The translations under genes and the position numbers were made by a program. Source: JADKAC01 sp964492065 (GTDB lineage Bacteria > Bacteroidota > Bacteroidia > Chitinophagales > BACL12). From it: 27,932 nt of DNA. The stretch spans positions 1 to 27,932 of the forward strand of contig CAZBHH010000030.1 in assembly GCA_964492065.1 (NCBI GenBank), in the 5' to 3' direction. Positions 6,673 through 15,971 of this stretch are shown here, one piece after another. Under the pieces are notes generated by a model. That model worked only from the letters and a program-made list of their open reading frames with translations, ran no database searches and was not told the DNA's origin. Within the stretch, counting starts at the first letter, position 1. Every line of letters begins with the position of its first letter.

Positions 6673-7428
6673 ATGAAAAAGATCACCATTCTGCTGCCGC
6701 TGGTTCTAATGTTGATAGCCGTCGGATGCAGTTCCCGCAAATCAGAAACCCCTTCCGCAATAACAGACACAGAAAATAAACCTGCATTGGCCGATACATC
6801 TTCCAAATACACCCGGCCATTCAAAAAAGATTTGCCGACAATAGGGCTACTCATGTACGACGGCGTATTGCAAAGCGAGGTGGTGGCCACTTCAGATGTC
6901 TTTGCTAAACCTTCGGAAGACGGCGTGCAACTGTTTAATGTGATTACCATTGCCGAGACGGCAGATCCGATCGTTACCGAGGAGGGTATGCACTTTGTAC
7001 CGGACTATACATTTGACAACTGCCCCAAACTGGATGCGCTGTTTGTCCCGAGCGCCTACGATATGTATGCCCAGGTACACAACCCGAAAATCGTCAATTT
7101 TATTAAGGCAAAAAATGAAGAAACACGTTATACGGTCAGCAATTGCGCAGGGGCGCAACTCATCGGCGCTTCGGGCATTGCCGACGGAAAGAAAATTGTC
7201 ACCTGGATCGGCGGCGGCGAACAACTGCAAAAAGACTACCCGAACCTGCTTGTTCAGGACGACAGCCTGGTGACCTTCGTGGAAGACGGCAAATTCATGT
7301 CTTCGAATGGCAACCTGGCCAGCTATGTATCCGCCCTGGAATTGCTGGAGAAAATGACGAGCGCAGCGCATCGCAAATTTGTCGAGAGCTACTTATACCT
7401 CGACAGGCTTCAGAACTGGAAAGATTAA
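6673..7428 (+). CDS. DJ-1/PfpI-family lipoprotein
   Basis: The 251-aa product starts with a lipoprotein signal peptide (MKKITILLPLVLMLIAVGC); Cys19 is the lipidation site. Residues ~54-230 form a class I glutamine amidotransferase-like DJ-1/PfpI fold: TIGLLMYDGV (first strand), LDALFVPSAYD (oxyanion region) and VSNCAGAQLIGASGI with Cys158 at the nucleophile elbow. The layout resembles the N-terminal domain of GlxA-type regulators and isonitrile-hydratase-like proteins, but no AraC domain follows. The export signal means it works in the periplasm or at the outer membrane, which is unusual for this mostly cytoplasmic family. A GTG 33 nt upstream (6640) is in frame, but the ATG at 6673 gives a clean signal peptide. 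Function unknown. Confidence 0.85.
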   Translation: MKKITILLPLVLMLIAVGCSSRKSETPSAITDTENKPALADTSSKYTRPFKKDLPTIGLLMYDGVLQSEVVATSDVFAKPSEDGVQLFNVITIAETADPIVTEEGMHFVPDYTFDNCPKLDALFVPSAYDMYAQVHNPKIVNFIKAKNEETRYTVSNCAGAQLIGASGIADGKKIVTWIGGGEQLQKDYPNLLVQDDSLVTFVEDGKFMSSNGNLASYVSALELLEKMTSAAHRKFVESYLYLDRLQNWKD

Positions 7429-8055
7429 GCCGCCCGGACAAAATCCCATCGCCCGCTGCAACGCATTAACTGCAAAAATCTTCGATTGCATGCCTCCATT
7501 CCCATACTCTTGGGCAAGAGTTCTTTCTTTGTTGCGAAATTGGCAGTTTTGAAAGAATGGTGTTATAAAAGGTAAGTGTAACCGTATGTTATCTGAATAA
7601 TCTTGACAAAATGGGCATTTCCGTTACATTCTATTAAAAATAATTACTCGCATTCGCAACTGTTGGCAACCGCAATTAAAAGCCTGAAATTATAAAATAC
7701 AGATTGACGTGAGCGCTTCAAAAAATATTCATTTTAATACATGTGTTAATCATGGCGATTTTTTAGGTATCCTGCTCTTTGGAATACCCACAGATGAAAC
7801 AGGCAGAGCGATACCAGAAAGCTATTTTGATACTAAGCCCAGGTTGGAAACAGAAATTGTAAAATCACGTCTTCTCAGCCGGATTTATATTTTCCCCGTT
7901 GTAATCTTATTATCACACACCATACAATCAATCGGAAATATAACGTACAACAATATTACAGGGTAGTATTAATCGGTTTAACGATTTTCCAAATGATCCC
8001 TGTTATAGCATCAATCAATAACAATAATTAGGACCCGCCTTTTATTACTGTTTAA
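7429..8055. other. A+T-rich intergenic region
   Basis: About 630 nt with no supported gene. An 85-codon frame from a GTG (7709-7966) has a hydrophobic end but no recognised motif. The region is markedly richer in A+T than its flanks. No hairpin terminator with a T-run was seen after the DJ-1-family gene. Confidence 0.4.
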
Positions 8056-8202
8056 ATGCGCATCATCATCTTCATATTTCTCACAGGGCAGATATTTTCA
8101 GCGTGTAAAATCCTAAGATGTATGAAAAAGGAGCAGTTAAATGAGCGCCTCCCCGCTCCTTCCGGAAATCCCGGTCATTTGAATTTCTACCGTATGGCAT
8201 AG
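8056..8202 (+). CDS. Possible 48-aa small lipoprotein
   Basis: An ATG-initiated frame encodes 48 residues. It begins with a short signal-like stretch, MRIIIFIFLTGQIFSAC, in which Cys17 follows a permissive lipobox (FSA-C). The rest is a short polar tail (KILRCMKKEQLNERLPAPSG and on) with one more Cys. It ends 30 nt before the start of the large CotH-domain gene, in the same direction, so the two may be co-transcribed. No family is recognised, and a frame this short could arise by chance; the combination of ATG, hydrophobic core and correctly placed Cys is the only support. Confidence 0.35.
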   Translation: MRIIIFIFLTGQIFSACKILRCMKKEQLNERLPAPSGNPGHLNFYRMA

Positions 8203-8232
8203 GGTATATGAAACCCTTTGTATTTTTAAGGT

Positions 8233-11200
8233 ATGAAAAACGCCCTGTATTCCGCTGCATTGACTTTGATATTCGCCGCAACCGGCACGGGCGAAATCCT
8301 CGCACAGGTGTTGATCAACGAAGCCGGTAACCGCAATGCATCTCAAATCGCAGACGAAGAGGGCAAATACGAAGACTGGATCGAACTGTATAATGCGGGT
8401 ACGGACACGGTGGATTTATATAATTATGCACTGAGCGATGACATTGCCGACCCCTTAAAATGGACTTTGCCGCATATTCAACTGCCGCCTTCGGAATTCC
8501 TGCTCATTTTTGCTTCCGGCAAAGACAGGAAGCCCGCCGCCATTGTAGATCATTGGGAAAGCGTTGCGGGCGATCTCACCGTGTACGATTATACCATACC
8601 CGATGCATCGACACCCGCCGAATGGAAAAATATAGATTTTACCCCCGGTCCTGAATGGTCGGCCGGCAAGGCGAGTATCGGCTTCGGCGATGGCGATGAC
8701 TCGACGCTTGTGGCCGCTACGTCAATTTCTGTTTATCTGCGATACACTTTTACCGTTGAGGACACTTCCCTGCTCGTCGGCGCACGCTTATTTATGGATT
8801 ACGACGACGGCTTTATGGCCTACCTGAACGGTAATGCCATCGCTATGGCAGGCTTGAGCGGCTCACCGGCCTATGACGCCGCATCGTCAATAAATCACGA
8901 GGCGAATTTATACCAGGGCCTCAACCCCGAAGAATTTTATATCGACTGGACGGCACTAAAATCCCAGCTGGTGGAAGGCACAAATGTTTTCTGTGTGCAG
9001 GTACACAACAATTCTATCTATTCTTCCGACCTCTCCATCAAACCATTTCTGCTATTCGGCATTGCCGATGCAACCGTACTCTATGATGATACACCGGGAT
9101 GGTTTGACGCCGCTGCCGGATTCAATACACTGCACTCCAATTTCAAGATCAGCCCGACGGGTGAACAAATTTTCCTCGCCGCTCCCGGCGGGTTATTTAT
9201 CGATTCTGCATTTGTCATAAAACAGCAAATCGACCACTCCCAGGGGAGGGCGACTGACGGAGCAGCGGAGTTTGCCGTATTTGCAGATGCCACCCCCGGT
9301 GCGAGCAACAACACATCCACACCCTATGCGGGATACATGGAATCTCCTGTCTTTGACAACTCAGGCGGATTTTACACCGACAGCATCACCGTAGGCATCA
9401 CCTGCCCCGATCCCCTTGCCGCAATTTTTTACACCACTGACGGCAATACCCCCACCGCGGAAGACAATGCGTACACCGGCTCTGTTACACTCGATGCCAC
9501 CACCGCATTAAGGGCAGTGTGCATGGATACCGGCGAAGATTTTCTGCCGAGCAGCCCGCATGTTGAAACCTATTTTATCGATGAAGCCGTTTCATTGGCA
9601 GTTATTTCCATCACGACGGATGATGAAAACCTGTATGGGGAAAACGGCATTTACGACTATTGGTGGCTGGACTGGAAGCGGCCGTGCTATATCGAATATT
9701 TTGATGTGGACAAAACAAAACAATTCGGCTGGAATTCGGCGATTAAAATTGACGGGGGCGCCGGCGGCAGCCGCTCACTGCCACAGAAGAGTTTTCGCAT
9801 CGAGCCGTTCAACGATTCATACGGCGACGGCGTATTGAACTATCCGCTGATACCCCGCAAATGGTTTGTGCAGAATTACGAAACCTTTTACCTGCGCAAC
9901 GGCAGTAATTTCTGGAATGTATTGCCCTATAAAGATGCATTTATGACACGCACGCTGGAAGGTACGCTCAATGATATGATGGCATACACACCGGTAATCG
10001 TTTACCTCAACGGCAACTATTGGGGCTTGTATGAACTGCGTGAAAAATTAGATCCCGGCAGGTATAAACAGGTAAACCTCATCGACAAAGACAGCCTCGA
10101 TCTGCTGAGTATGAGCTATTGGTACGGATCGGAGTTGCGCACCCTCCGCGGATCGGATACCTCCTGGTTTACCATGCGTGATTTTATTTACGAATACCCG
10201 ACGCCGGGCGATACCCTGTTTTATCACCTCGCCGATTCACTGCTCGATCTAAAGGCATTTGCCGATTACATGATCGCCGAAACCTGGATGGGTAATTACG
10301 ACTGGCCGTGGAATAATATGAAGATGTACCGCGACCGGGGCGGTGACCGTAAATGGAGATATGCAGTCATTGATCTGGAATGGGGTATCGGTTACGGCTG
10401 GAGTAATATCTATTCCGACCTGATCAGTTACATGATGGATTACAATGAATACACCTGCCCGATTATTACGCTGATGGACAACCCGCAATTTCACAATTAC
10501 TTTATCAACCGGTATGCGGATTTAATGAACTCCACCTTTTTGCCCGAACGCACATTGGCGATGGAGGATACTATCTTTGAAATGGTGATGCCCGAGATGG
10601 GCCGGCAGTTAGACACCTGGGGAGACGGCTCACCTGTCCTCGACCAGATAAATGTATTCCTGGACTACCGCGACGCCTTGCGCAGTGATTTCACCTATCG
10701 CACCGAACAAGTGCGCAATCACCTGGAGGATTATTTCGACCTGGAAGAACAAAACGAAATTACCTTGCAAATAGAACCTCCCGGCAGCGGACGCATTCGG
10801 TTAAATACACTTATACTTTACGATTCGATATGGAACGGCGTCTATTTCCAGGCGGTACCCATTGCCATGACGGCGGAGGCAAACACCGGATTTACCTTCT
10901 CGCATTGGAGTGCGCACCCGCTCATCGACAATGAACTATTGCCGGGGCAGACTTTGAATCTGAATTACAGCACCACGTTCACGGCGGTGTTTACCGGCAG
11001 CGCCATGCCGGAAGAGATTACGGTAAGTGAAATAAATTACAATTCGGAGCCCAGCGTGGATGCCGGCGACTGGATAGAACTGTGGAACCACGGCGATGCG
11101 GAAGTAAATATCAGCGGGTGGAAAATCCAGGATGCAAATCCATTGCACCAGTATGTTATCCCCGACGGCGTACATTTAATGCCGGGCGGCAGATTGGTAT

Positions 11201-12273
11201 TGGCGGAAGACACTGCGCTGTTCAGCGCTCAACATCCCGGTGTAACCAATTACATCGGACCCATCGGCTTCGGCTTCTCCGGTGAAACCGATTACGTCAA
11301 ACTGTTTACCCAACAGGATGTCCCGAAAGTGGCGATACAATACTTCGATTCACTCCCCTGGCCCAAAGGCGCCGACGCACAGGGCAGAACGCTGGAGTTA
11401 GCGGATCCGGAGGCAGACCTGAATGCACCGGCCAACTGGTTCGACGGATGTATCGGCGGCTCGCCCGGTACACCGTACTCACCTTGTATTAATCCGCTTG
11501 TTTTCAGCGAAATCAATTACCGCTCACCCGACACCTTAGATGCAAATGACTGGGTAGAGGTGTGGAATATCTCGGATGTGGCTGTCGATATTTCCAACTG
11601 GAAATTTATGGATGATTCTTCGGGTTACGACCATACATTTACCGTTCCCGAAGACAGGATTTTACTACCGGGTGAACGATGGGTCTTTGCACAAACACTT
11701 TCAAAATTTACCGGGCTGCATCCGGATGTAGAAAATTACGACGCCTCTTTTTATTTTAACCTGGATGGCGGCGGCGAATGGATACGCATGTATGATGCAG
11801 CGGGCAGGTTGCAGGTATCGGTGTATTACGACGATGATTTCCCCTGGCCGGCAGAAGCCGATGGCGGCGGATTCACTTTAGAACTGCTGGATGCATTTGG
11901 AAAAATGAACGACGGCGCCAACTGGACGGTAATATGCCCGGGCGGGTCTCCGGGCATGGCGCCCGCAGTGCCTTGTTACCCGGAAGACACCACCCAGCAA
12001 TTTTCCGAGATACCCGGGTCAGATACGTTTATCGTTTATCCAAATCCCGCATCCGATTTCTTTGTGGTAGCTGCCGGTTTTTCCCAACCGGCGCATATTA
12101 AAATCCAATTGCTGAACATGCAGGGCCTGCCGGTGCTTACCTGTTACGATGGCATGATTCCGGAGGGAGCTCAAACCCTGTATTGCAACCTGGGAGATAT
12201 CAGCCCGGGGATGTATATGGTGTCTTGCTATCAAAACGGAGTGCAGACCATCAGGCAACTCGTCAAGCTATAG
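8233..12273 (+). CDS. Secreted CotH-domain protein with lamin-tail domains and T9SS sorting signal
   Basis: The 1346-aa protein begins with a Sec signal peptide (about 1-24, ending ..GEILAQ). Next come a lamin-tail domain (LTD, from ~25; INEAGNRN, EDWIELYN), a beta-rich segment, and a chitobiase/hexosaminidase C-terminal-like module (~369-455; FYTTDGNTPT). A CotH-like domain follows (~456-790) with RSLPQKSFRI, FYLRNGSN, VYLNGNYWGLYELRE, GNYDWPWNN and VIDLEWG. Spore-coat CotH is an atypical protein kinase fold, so the Asp/Asn residues in the last two motifs are candidate catalytic ones. Then come a ~80-residue beta repeat (~843-922), two further LTDs (~929-1088, ~1090-1235; SEINYNSEP, SEINYRSPD) and a type A T9SS sorting domain (~1265-1346; FIVYPNPASDFF..GMYMVSCYQNG). 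It should be exported and attached to or released from the cell surface. The substrate is unknown. Confidence 0.92.
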   Translation: MKNALYSAALTLIFAATGTGEILAQVLINEAGNRNASQIADEEGKYEDWIELYNAGTDTVDLYNYALSDDIADPLKWTLPHIQLPPSEFLLIFASGKDRKPAAIVDHWESVAGDLTVYDYTIPDASTPAEWKNIDFTPGPEWSAGKASIGFGDGDDSTLVAATSISVYLRYTFTVEDTSLLVGARLFMDYDDGFMAYLNGNAIAMAGLSGSPAYDAASSINHEANLYQGLNPEEFYIDWTALKSQLVEGTNVFCVQVHNNSIYSSDLSIKPFLLFGIADATVLYDDTPGWFDAAAGFNTLHSNFKISPTGEQIFLAAPGGLFIDSAFVIKQQIDHSQGRATDGAAEFAVFADATPGASNNTSTPYAGYMESPVFDNSGGFYTDSITVGITCPDPLAAIFYTTDGNTPTAEDNAYTGSVTLDATTALRAVCMDTGEDFLPSSPHVETYFIDEAVSLAVISITTDDENLYGENGIYDYWWLDWKRPCYIEYFDVDKTKQFGWNSAIKIDGGAGGSRSLPQKSFRIEPFNDSYGDGVLNYPLIPRKWFVQNYETFYLRNGSNFWNVLPYKDAFMTRTLEGTLNDMMAYTPVIVYLNGNYWGLYELREKLDPGRYKQVNLIDKDSLDLLSMSYWYGSELRTLRGSDTSWFTMRDFIYEYPTPGDTLFYHLADSLLDLKAFADYMIAETWMGNYDWPWNNMKMYRDRGGDRKWRYAVIDLEWGIGYGWSNIYSDLISYMMDYNEYTCPIITLMDNPQFHNYFINRYADLMNSTFLPERTLAMEDTIFEMVMPEMGRQLDTWGDGSPVLDQINVFLDYRDALRSDFTYRTEQVRNHLEDYFDLEEQNEITLQIEPPGSGRIRLNTLILYDSIWNGVYFQAVPIAMTAEANTGFTFSHWSAHPLIDNELLPGQTLNLNYSTTFTAVFTGSAMPEEITVSEINYNSEPSVDAGDWIELWNHGDAEVNISGWKIQDANPLHQYVIPDGVHLMPGGRLVLAEDTALFSAQHPGVTNYIGPIGFGFSGETDYVKLFTQQDVPKVAIQYFDSLPWPKGADAQGRTLELADPEADLNAPANWFDGCIGGSPGTPYSPCINPLVFSEINYRSPDTLDANDWVEVWNISDVAVDISNWKFMDDSSGYDHTFTVPEDRILLPGERWVFAQTLSKFTGLHPDVENYDASFYFNLDGGGEWIRMYDAAGRLQVSVYYDDDFPWPAEADGGGFTLELLDAFGKMNDGANWTVICPGGSPGMAPAVPCYPEDTTQQFSEIPGSDTFIVYPNPASDFFVVAAGFSQPAHIKIQLLNMQGLPVLTCYDGMIPEGAQTLYCNLGDISPGMYMVSCYQNGVQTIRQLVKL

Positions 12274-12320
12274 GATTGCATTCCCAGGAATTTCTATTGC
12301 GCATACTGCTCACCGCATTA

Positions 12321-12356
12321 AAAAAAAACCACAAGGATTTTTCCCTGCGGTTTTTC
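12321..12356. terminator. Bidirectional terminator-like hairpin between convergent genes
   Basis: AAAAACCACAAGG (about 12323-12335) pairs with CCCTGCGGTTTTT (about 12343-12355) around a short loop, with two mismatches. The A-run on one side and T-run on the other make it work in both directions. It lies between the ends of the CotH-domain gene and the lolA gene, which point at each other. Confidence 0.7.
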
Positions 12357-12379
12357 TCTATATAGAATGGGGCAATAAA

Positions 12380-13021
12380 TTATCTCAAATCGATTACTTC
12401 CACTCCCGGGTACTTCGACTTATCGAAAGTAAAATTACTGTCGCTCACATCGCCGTTTGCTTTGAAATTGCTGATGGCATAAGTCAGGTGTATGGCGTTC
12501 TTGTTAAACACGGTTCCTTTTTTAATGGAATTATCCGACGGATCGATAAACACTTTAATTTTACTGAAGTTCTGTGATTTATCATTGGGTGTCAGTTCAA
12601 TTACCTGCAGGCTTTTTCCATTTTCATTCACTTTTTCCCCCATCGTAACCAGGTAATCCTTCTCGGCAATTTTAAATATCCGCTCGGGTGTAATCATTTC
12701 CTCTTTGGGATTAAAGTTGTTCACCTGCACTTCGTTGAATTCCTTTACGTAAACCCAGATGGTTTTTCCGTCGCAAATTATCTGTTGATTTTCCAGGTTT
12801 AAATTGAATTTCTCGCCTTTAACCATTGCTTTCCCTTTGCGTTGGTCCTTAGTGTTCGATTCCAGGTTTTCAATAGTCAGGCTCAGGTCCATACTCATGG
12901 TCTTGTAACCGTTGTATTTTGAAGTAACCGACTTCAACAGCTTAACTGCATCCGCATTTGACTGAGCGATGGCGGTAAATGCGATAAAAAATGCCGCAAC
13001 AAATGAATAAATTTTTCTCAT
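12380..13021 (-). CDS. lolA: LolA-like outer-membrane lipoprotein carrier
   Basis: The 213-aa product has a Sec signal peptide (MRKIYSFVAAFFIAFTAIA, then Gln20) and the LolA half-barrel fold pattern. Helix-like DAVKLLKSVTSKYNGYKTMS is followed by alternating strands (GKAMVKGEKFNLNL, QQIICDGKTIWVY, NEVQVNNFNP) and the C-terminal HLTYAISNFKANG. LolA shuttles lipoproteins across the periplasm from LolCDE to the outer membrane. Length is typical. It lies 45 nt downstream of ftsK on the same strand, an arrangement I know from Bacteroidota genomes. The many lipoproteins in this window are potential cargo. Confidence 0.85.
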   Translation of the reverse strand: MRKIYSFVAAFFIAFTAIAQSNADAVKLLKSVTSKYNGYKTMSMDLSLTIENLESNTKDQRKGKAMVKGEKFNLNLENQQIICDGKTIWVYVKEFNEVQVNNFNPKEEMITPERIFKIAEKDYLVTMGEKVNENGKSLQVIELTPNDKSQNFSKIKVFIDPSDNSIKKGTVFNKNAIHLTYAISNFKANGDVSDSNFTFDKSKYPGVEVIDLR

Positions 13022-13066
13022 AGTCTTAAAATGAGGTGCAAAGTTACAGCCTGTAGTTTAAAAAGG

Positions 13067-15445
13067 CTATTCCAGGGTTTGCAAATACCGTTCCAACGAT
13101 GCAATATCGCTGTACAATACTTCTCGTGCCTTGCTGCCGGCATTTGGTCCGACGATGCCGGCATCTTCCAGTTGGTCCATGAGGCGGCCTGCACGGTTAT
13201 ACCCCAATTTTAGCCGGCGCTGAATCAGTGAAGTGGAGCCCTGTTGGTGCTGCACCACAATTTTGGCCGCTTCGGAAAACAGGTCGTCTCTTTCGCCGCC
13301 GCTCATTTCGAAGCGCTCTTTCATTTCCTTTTCATCGACGTATTCGGGCAACAGGAAGGCCTCGTCAAAACCCTGTTGACCGGCGATAAATTCCACAACC
13401 CGTTCCACTTCGGGCGTATCTACAAAGGGACACTGAAGCCGCACGATATCGCTGCCGATACTCAGCAACATATCGCCCCTGCCCACCAACTGATCGGCGC
13501 CGCTGGTGTCGAGGATGGTCCTGGAATCTACTTTCGATGCGACTTTAAATGCGATGCGGGCAGGAAAATTCGCCTTGATGGTTCCGGTAATAATATTCAC
13601 TGAAGGCCGCTGTGTGGCTATTACCAGGTGGATGCCCACTGCCCTTGCCAATTGAGCGATTCTGGCAATCGGCATTTCCACCTCCTTACCTGCTGTCATA
13701 ATCAGATCAGCAAACTCGTCCACTACCAGCACGATATACGGCAGGAAATTATGCCCTTCCTTCGGGCTGAGTTTGCGCCGGGTGAATTTCGCATTGTACT
13801 CCTTGATATTGCGCACCTGGGCATTCTTCAACAATTCATACCGGGTGTCCATTTCAATGCAGAGCGCATTGAGCGTGTTTACCACTTTCCGTGTATCGGT
13901 AATAATCGCATCTTCCTCACCCGGCAGTTTTGCCAAAAAGTGCTTTTCAATAGCGCTGAATAAACTCAACTCCACTTTCTTGGGATCGACCATTACAAAT
14001 TTCAACTGCGAGGGATGCTTTTTGTACAACAGCGAAATCAAAATGGAATTGATGCCGACGGACTTTCCCTGGCCGGTAGCTCCCGCCATTAACAGGTGGG
14101 GCATCCGCGTCAGATCTGCAATATAATTTTCGGAGGCGATGGTCTTACCCAGGCATATCGGCAAATCCATTTTTGCATTCTGAAACTTCTCGGATGCGAT
14201 TTGCGAGCGCATACTCACGATTTCCTTATTCACATTCGGCACTTCGATACCGATGGTACCCTTTCCCGGTATCGGCGCAATAATGCGGATACCCAATGCG
14301 GCAAGGCTTAAAGCAATATCGTCTTCGAGGTTTTTAATTTTGCTGATACGCACGCCGGCGGCCGGTATAATTTCGTACAGCGTTACCGTTGGCCCTATCG
14401 TGGCTTTTATTTTCGATATCTGAATATTGTAGTTATTCAGCGTGGCGATGATTTGATCTTTATTCCGCTCCAGTTCCTCGGTATTAATGGAAATCCCCTC
14501 AGTGGAATACTCTTCCAGCAATTGCAGGGAAGGGTATTTATACCCCGGCAGGTTGAGTGTCGGATCGAAATTAATATTCGAATACTCGTGCAATATTTTT
14601 TCATCCACCGTTTCGGCAACTTCCAGCGCAGTGTCTTCTTCGGGTTCTTCTTCCCGGACGGTAACGGCGGGTTCTTCCGTTTCCAATTCTACCGGTGCTC
14701 GTTGCTCCGTAGGTTGTTCTATAATCTTAATTTCCATTTCCACTTCCCGTTGTTCGTCGGCATCCTTAGTTGAAGTATAGGTGGGTGCAATGGGAACAGA
14801 TTCTTCCGCATCATCGGCAATGCCCTCATCCACAGTTACCGGTTTGGGTTTGGGCTGCAACTTCATCGCCCATGATTTCAGGTCAATACTGGTAAAAACG
14901 ATTATATAAATAACGGCGAATACGAACAGGAAAGCGGCAGTGCCGATTTTTCCCAGCAATCCTTCGAGTGCGAGGTAATTGCCTTTGCCGAAAGCGCCGC
15001 CCCACGGGAAAGCCGCATCGAATAAAATAAAGGCCAATACAGTACTCAGCCAAACGAGAATAATGGCGCCTTTACCGATGATTTTGCGATTATTAAAGAC
15101 CCGTTTGCCAAAGAATGTATTTATGCCCAGGGTGAACAGCCACGCAACAAAAAAGAAACTGCTGATGCCAAACCACCTGTAAAAAAACTGGTGGCTCACT
15201 ACGGCGCCAAGTTTTCCGAGGTGATTTTTTACTTCGACATCCGAATCGAAAAGCTGGCGCCAGGGATGTTGCCAAACGGTGTTTTGGTCTTGTGACCAAT
15301 TCAGCAAATAGGAAATAAAGGCCACCAGCAAAAAGAAACTGCCCAGTATCATCAGTACGCCGCTGATTTGCCGGGTGTGCTCGTCGTGCAGAAACCCTTT
15401 AAATGTCAGTTTTGCGGAAGAAGTATTTTTCTTTGATTTGGCCAT
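13067..15445 (-). CDS. ftsK: DNA translocase FtsK/SpoIIIE
   Basis: The 792-aa protein has an N-terminal membrane domain with four hydrophobic segments (about 28-48, 92-110, 125-143, 165-188), an acidic linker rich in Glu and Pro (about 195-300), and the RecA-like motor. Walker A is GATGQGKS at 455-462 (Lys461); Walker B is VVDEFADL with Asp576-Glu577; LARAVGIHLVIATQRPSVNI follows. The C-terminal winged-helix gamma domain (about 728-792; RRLKLGYNRAGRLMDQLEDA) normally reads chromosome-orienting sequences. FtsK pumps DNA at the division septum and activates XerCD at dif. The linker is much shorter than in E. coli, as usual in Bacteroidota. The start MAKSKKN is at an ATG. lolA follows after 45 nt and a small lipoprotein gene precedes it by ~100 nt. 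Confidence 0.96.
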   Translation of the reverse strand: MAKSKKNTSSAKLTFKGFLHDEHTRQISGVLMILGSFFLLVAFISYLLNWSQDQNTVWQHPWRQLFDSDVEVKNHLGKLGAVVSHQFFYRWFGISSFFFVAWLFTLGINTFFGKRVFNNRKIIGKGAIILVWLSTVLAFILFDAAFPWGGAFGKGNYLALEGLLGKIGTAAFLFVFAVIYIIVFTSIDLKSWAMKLQPKPKPVTVDEGIADDAEESVPIAPTYTSTKDADEQREVEMEIKIIEQPTEQRAPVELETEEPAVTVREEEPEEDTALEVAETVDEKILHEYSNINFDPTLNLPGYKYPSLQLLEEYSTEGISINTEELERNKDQIIATLNNYNIQISKIKATIGPTVTLYEIIPAAGVRISKIKNLEDDIALSLAALGIRIIAPIPGKGTIGIEVPNVNKEIVSMRSQIASEKFQNAKMDLPICLGKTIASENYIADLTRMPHLLMAGATGQGKSVGINSILISLLYKKHPSQLKFVMVDPKKVELSLFSAIEKHFLAKLPGEEDAIITDTRKVVNTLNALCIEMDTRYELLKNAQVRNIKEYNAKFTRRKLSPKEGHNFLPYIVLVVDEFADLIMTAGKEVEMPIARIAQLARAVGIHLVIATQRPSVNIITGTIKANFPARIAFKVASKVDSRTILDTSGADQLVGRGDMLLSIGSDIVRLQCPFVDTPEVERVVEFIAGQQGFDEAFLLPEYVDEKEMKERFEMSGGERDDLFSEAAKIVVQHQQGSTSLIQRRLKLGYNRAGRLMDQLEDAGIVGPNAGSKAREVLYSDIASLERYLQTLE

Positions 15446-15547
15446 GGATTATTCGGGCTAAAGTAATGAATGGCGAATGGAGAATAAACGCATTTTATAC
15501 ACCATTGATACAGGACGAGTCGAAAAATGGCAAGGGAATTATACATT

Positions 15548-15772
15548 CTATTTGCGGGTACAAACCGCATCGGCCTTCACTGTGGCAGCATCCTGGACAA
15601 AATCGGACTCAAATTTTTCCACCGCACTGTTACGCCCGCAGTACTCCTCGGAATAGGTGGCGGGGTCGCCGTTGACGGTGTATTCATACGTGCAGGTAGT
15701 GCATTGCTGGCAGCCGGCAAACCCAAGGCCTAAAACGGCGCAACAGCCCAAAATCAAAACAGGTTTTTTCAT
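15548..15772 (-). CDS. Small Cys-rich lipoprotein
   Basis: The 74-aa product has a signal peptide MKKPVLILGCCAVLGLGFAG ending in a lipobox (GFAG-C); Cys21 is the predicted lipidated residue. The mature part has four further cysteines (24, 27, 45, 71) in a CQQCTTCTYEY..YCGRN..AVCTRK pattern, which suggests two disulfides. I recognise no named family, though short Cys-rich lipoproteins of this kind are frequent in Bacteroidota. It is upstream of ftsK in the same direction; the 102-nt gap allows either one transcript or two. Confidence 0.75.
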   Translation of the reverse strand: MKKPVLILGCCAVLGLGFAGCQQCTTCTYEYTVNGDPATYSEEYCGRNSAVEKFESDFVQDAATVKADAVCTRK

Positions 15773-15910
15773 CTCAAAATCCGAGCGCCAAAAATATGCT
15801 TTTGCCCATTAGAAAGAAATAAGTGTTTCCACATTTTTTTAAGGAGAAATTTTCGCAAGGCTTTCGGTTAAATCGCAAAAACAAACCCGTAATTTCCCGC
15901 TTTCATTTTT

Positions 15911-15945
15911 TTTGTATGTCAATGCAATTCTGTTTTTTAATATTG
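15911..15945 (+). promoter_or_regulatory. Possible Bacteroidota-type promoter of the pyruvate carboxylase gene
   Basis: TTTG (15911-15914) and TAATATTG (15938-15945) resemble the Bacteroidota -33 (TTTG) and -7 (TAnnTTTG) elements with one mismatch in the second. They are 23 nt apart, at the long end of the known range, and 26 nt before the ATG. The flanks are very A+T-rich, so a chance match is quite possible. Confidence 0.25.
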
Positions 15946-15971
15946 CATAACTCATCAATCAAATCCATAGT

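Noticed and set aside
7603..7635. TTGACA followed by TTACATT, a sigma70-like promoter
   Set aside because: Bacteroidota housekeeping promoters use TTTG/TAnnTTTG, and the spacing here is short; a chance match in A+T-rich DNA.
7709..7966. 85-codon frame from a GTG
   Set aside because: No motif, no ATG, no clear signal; not enough to call a gene.
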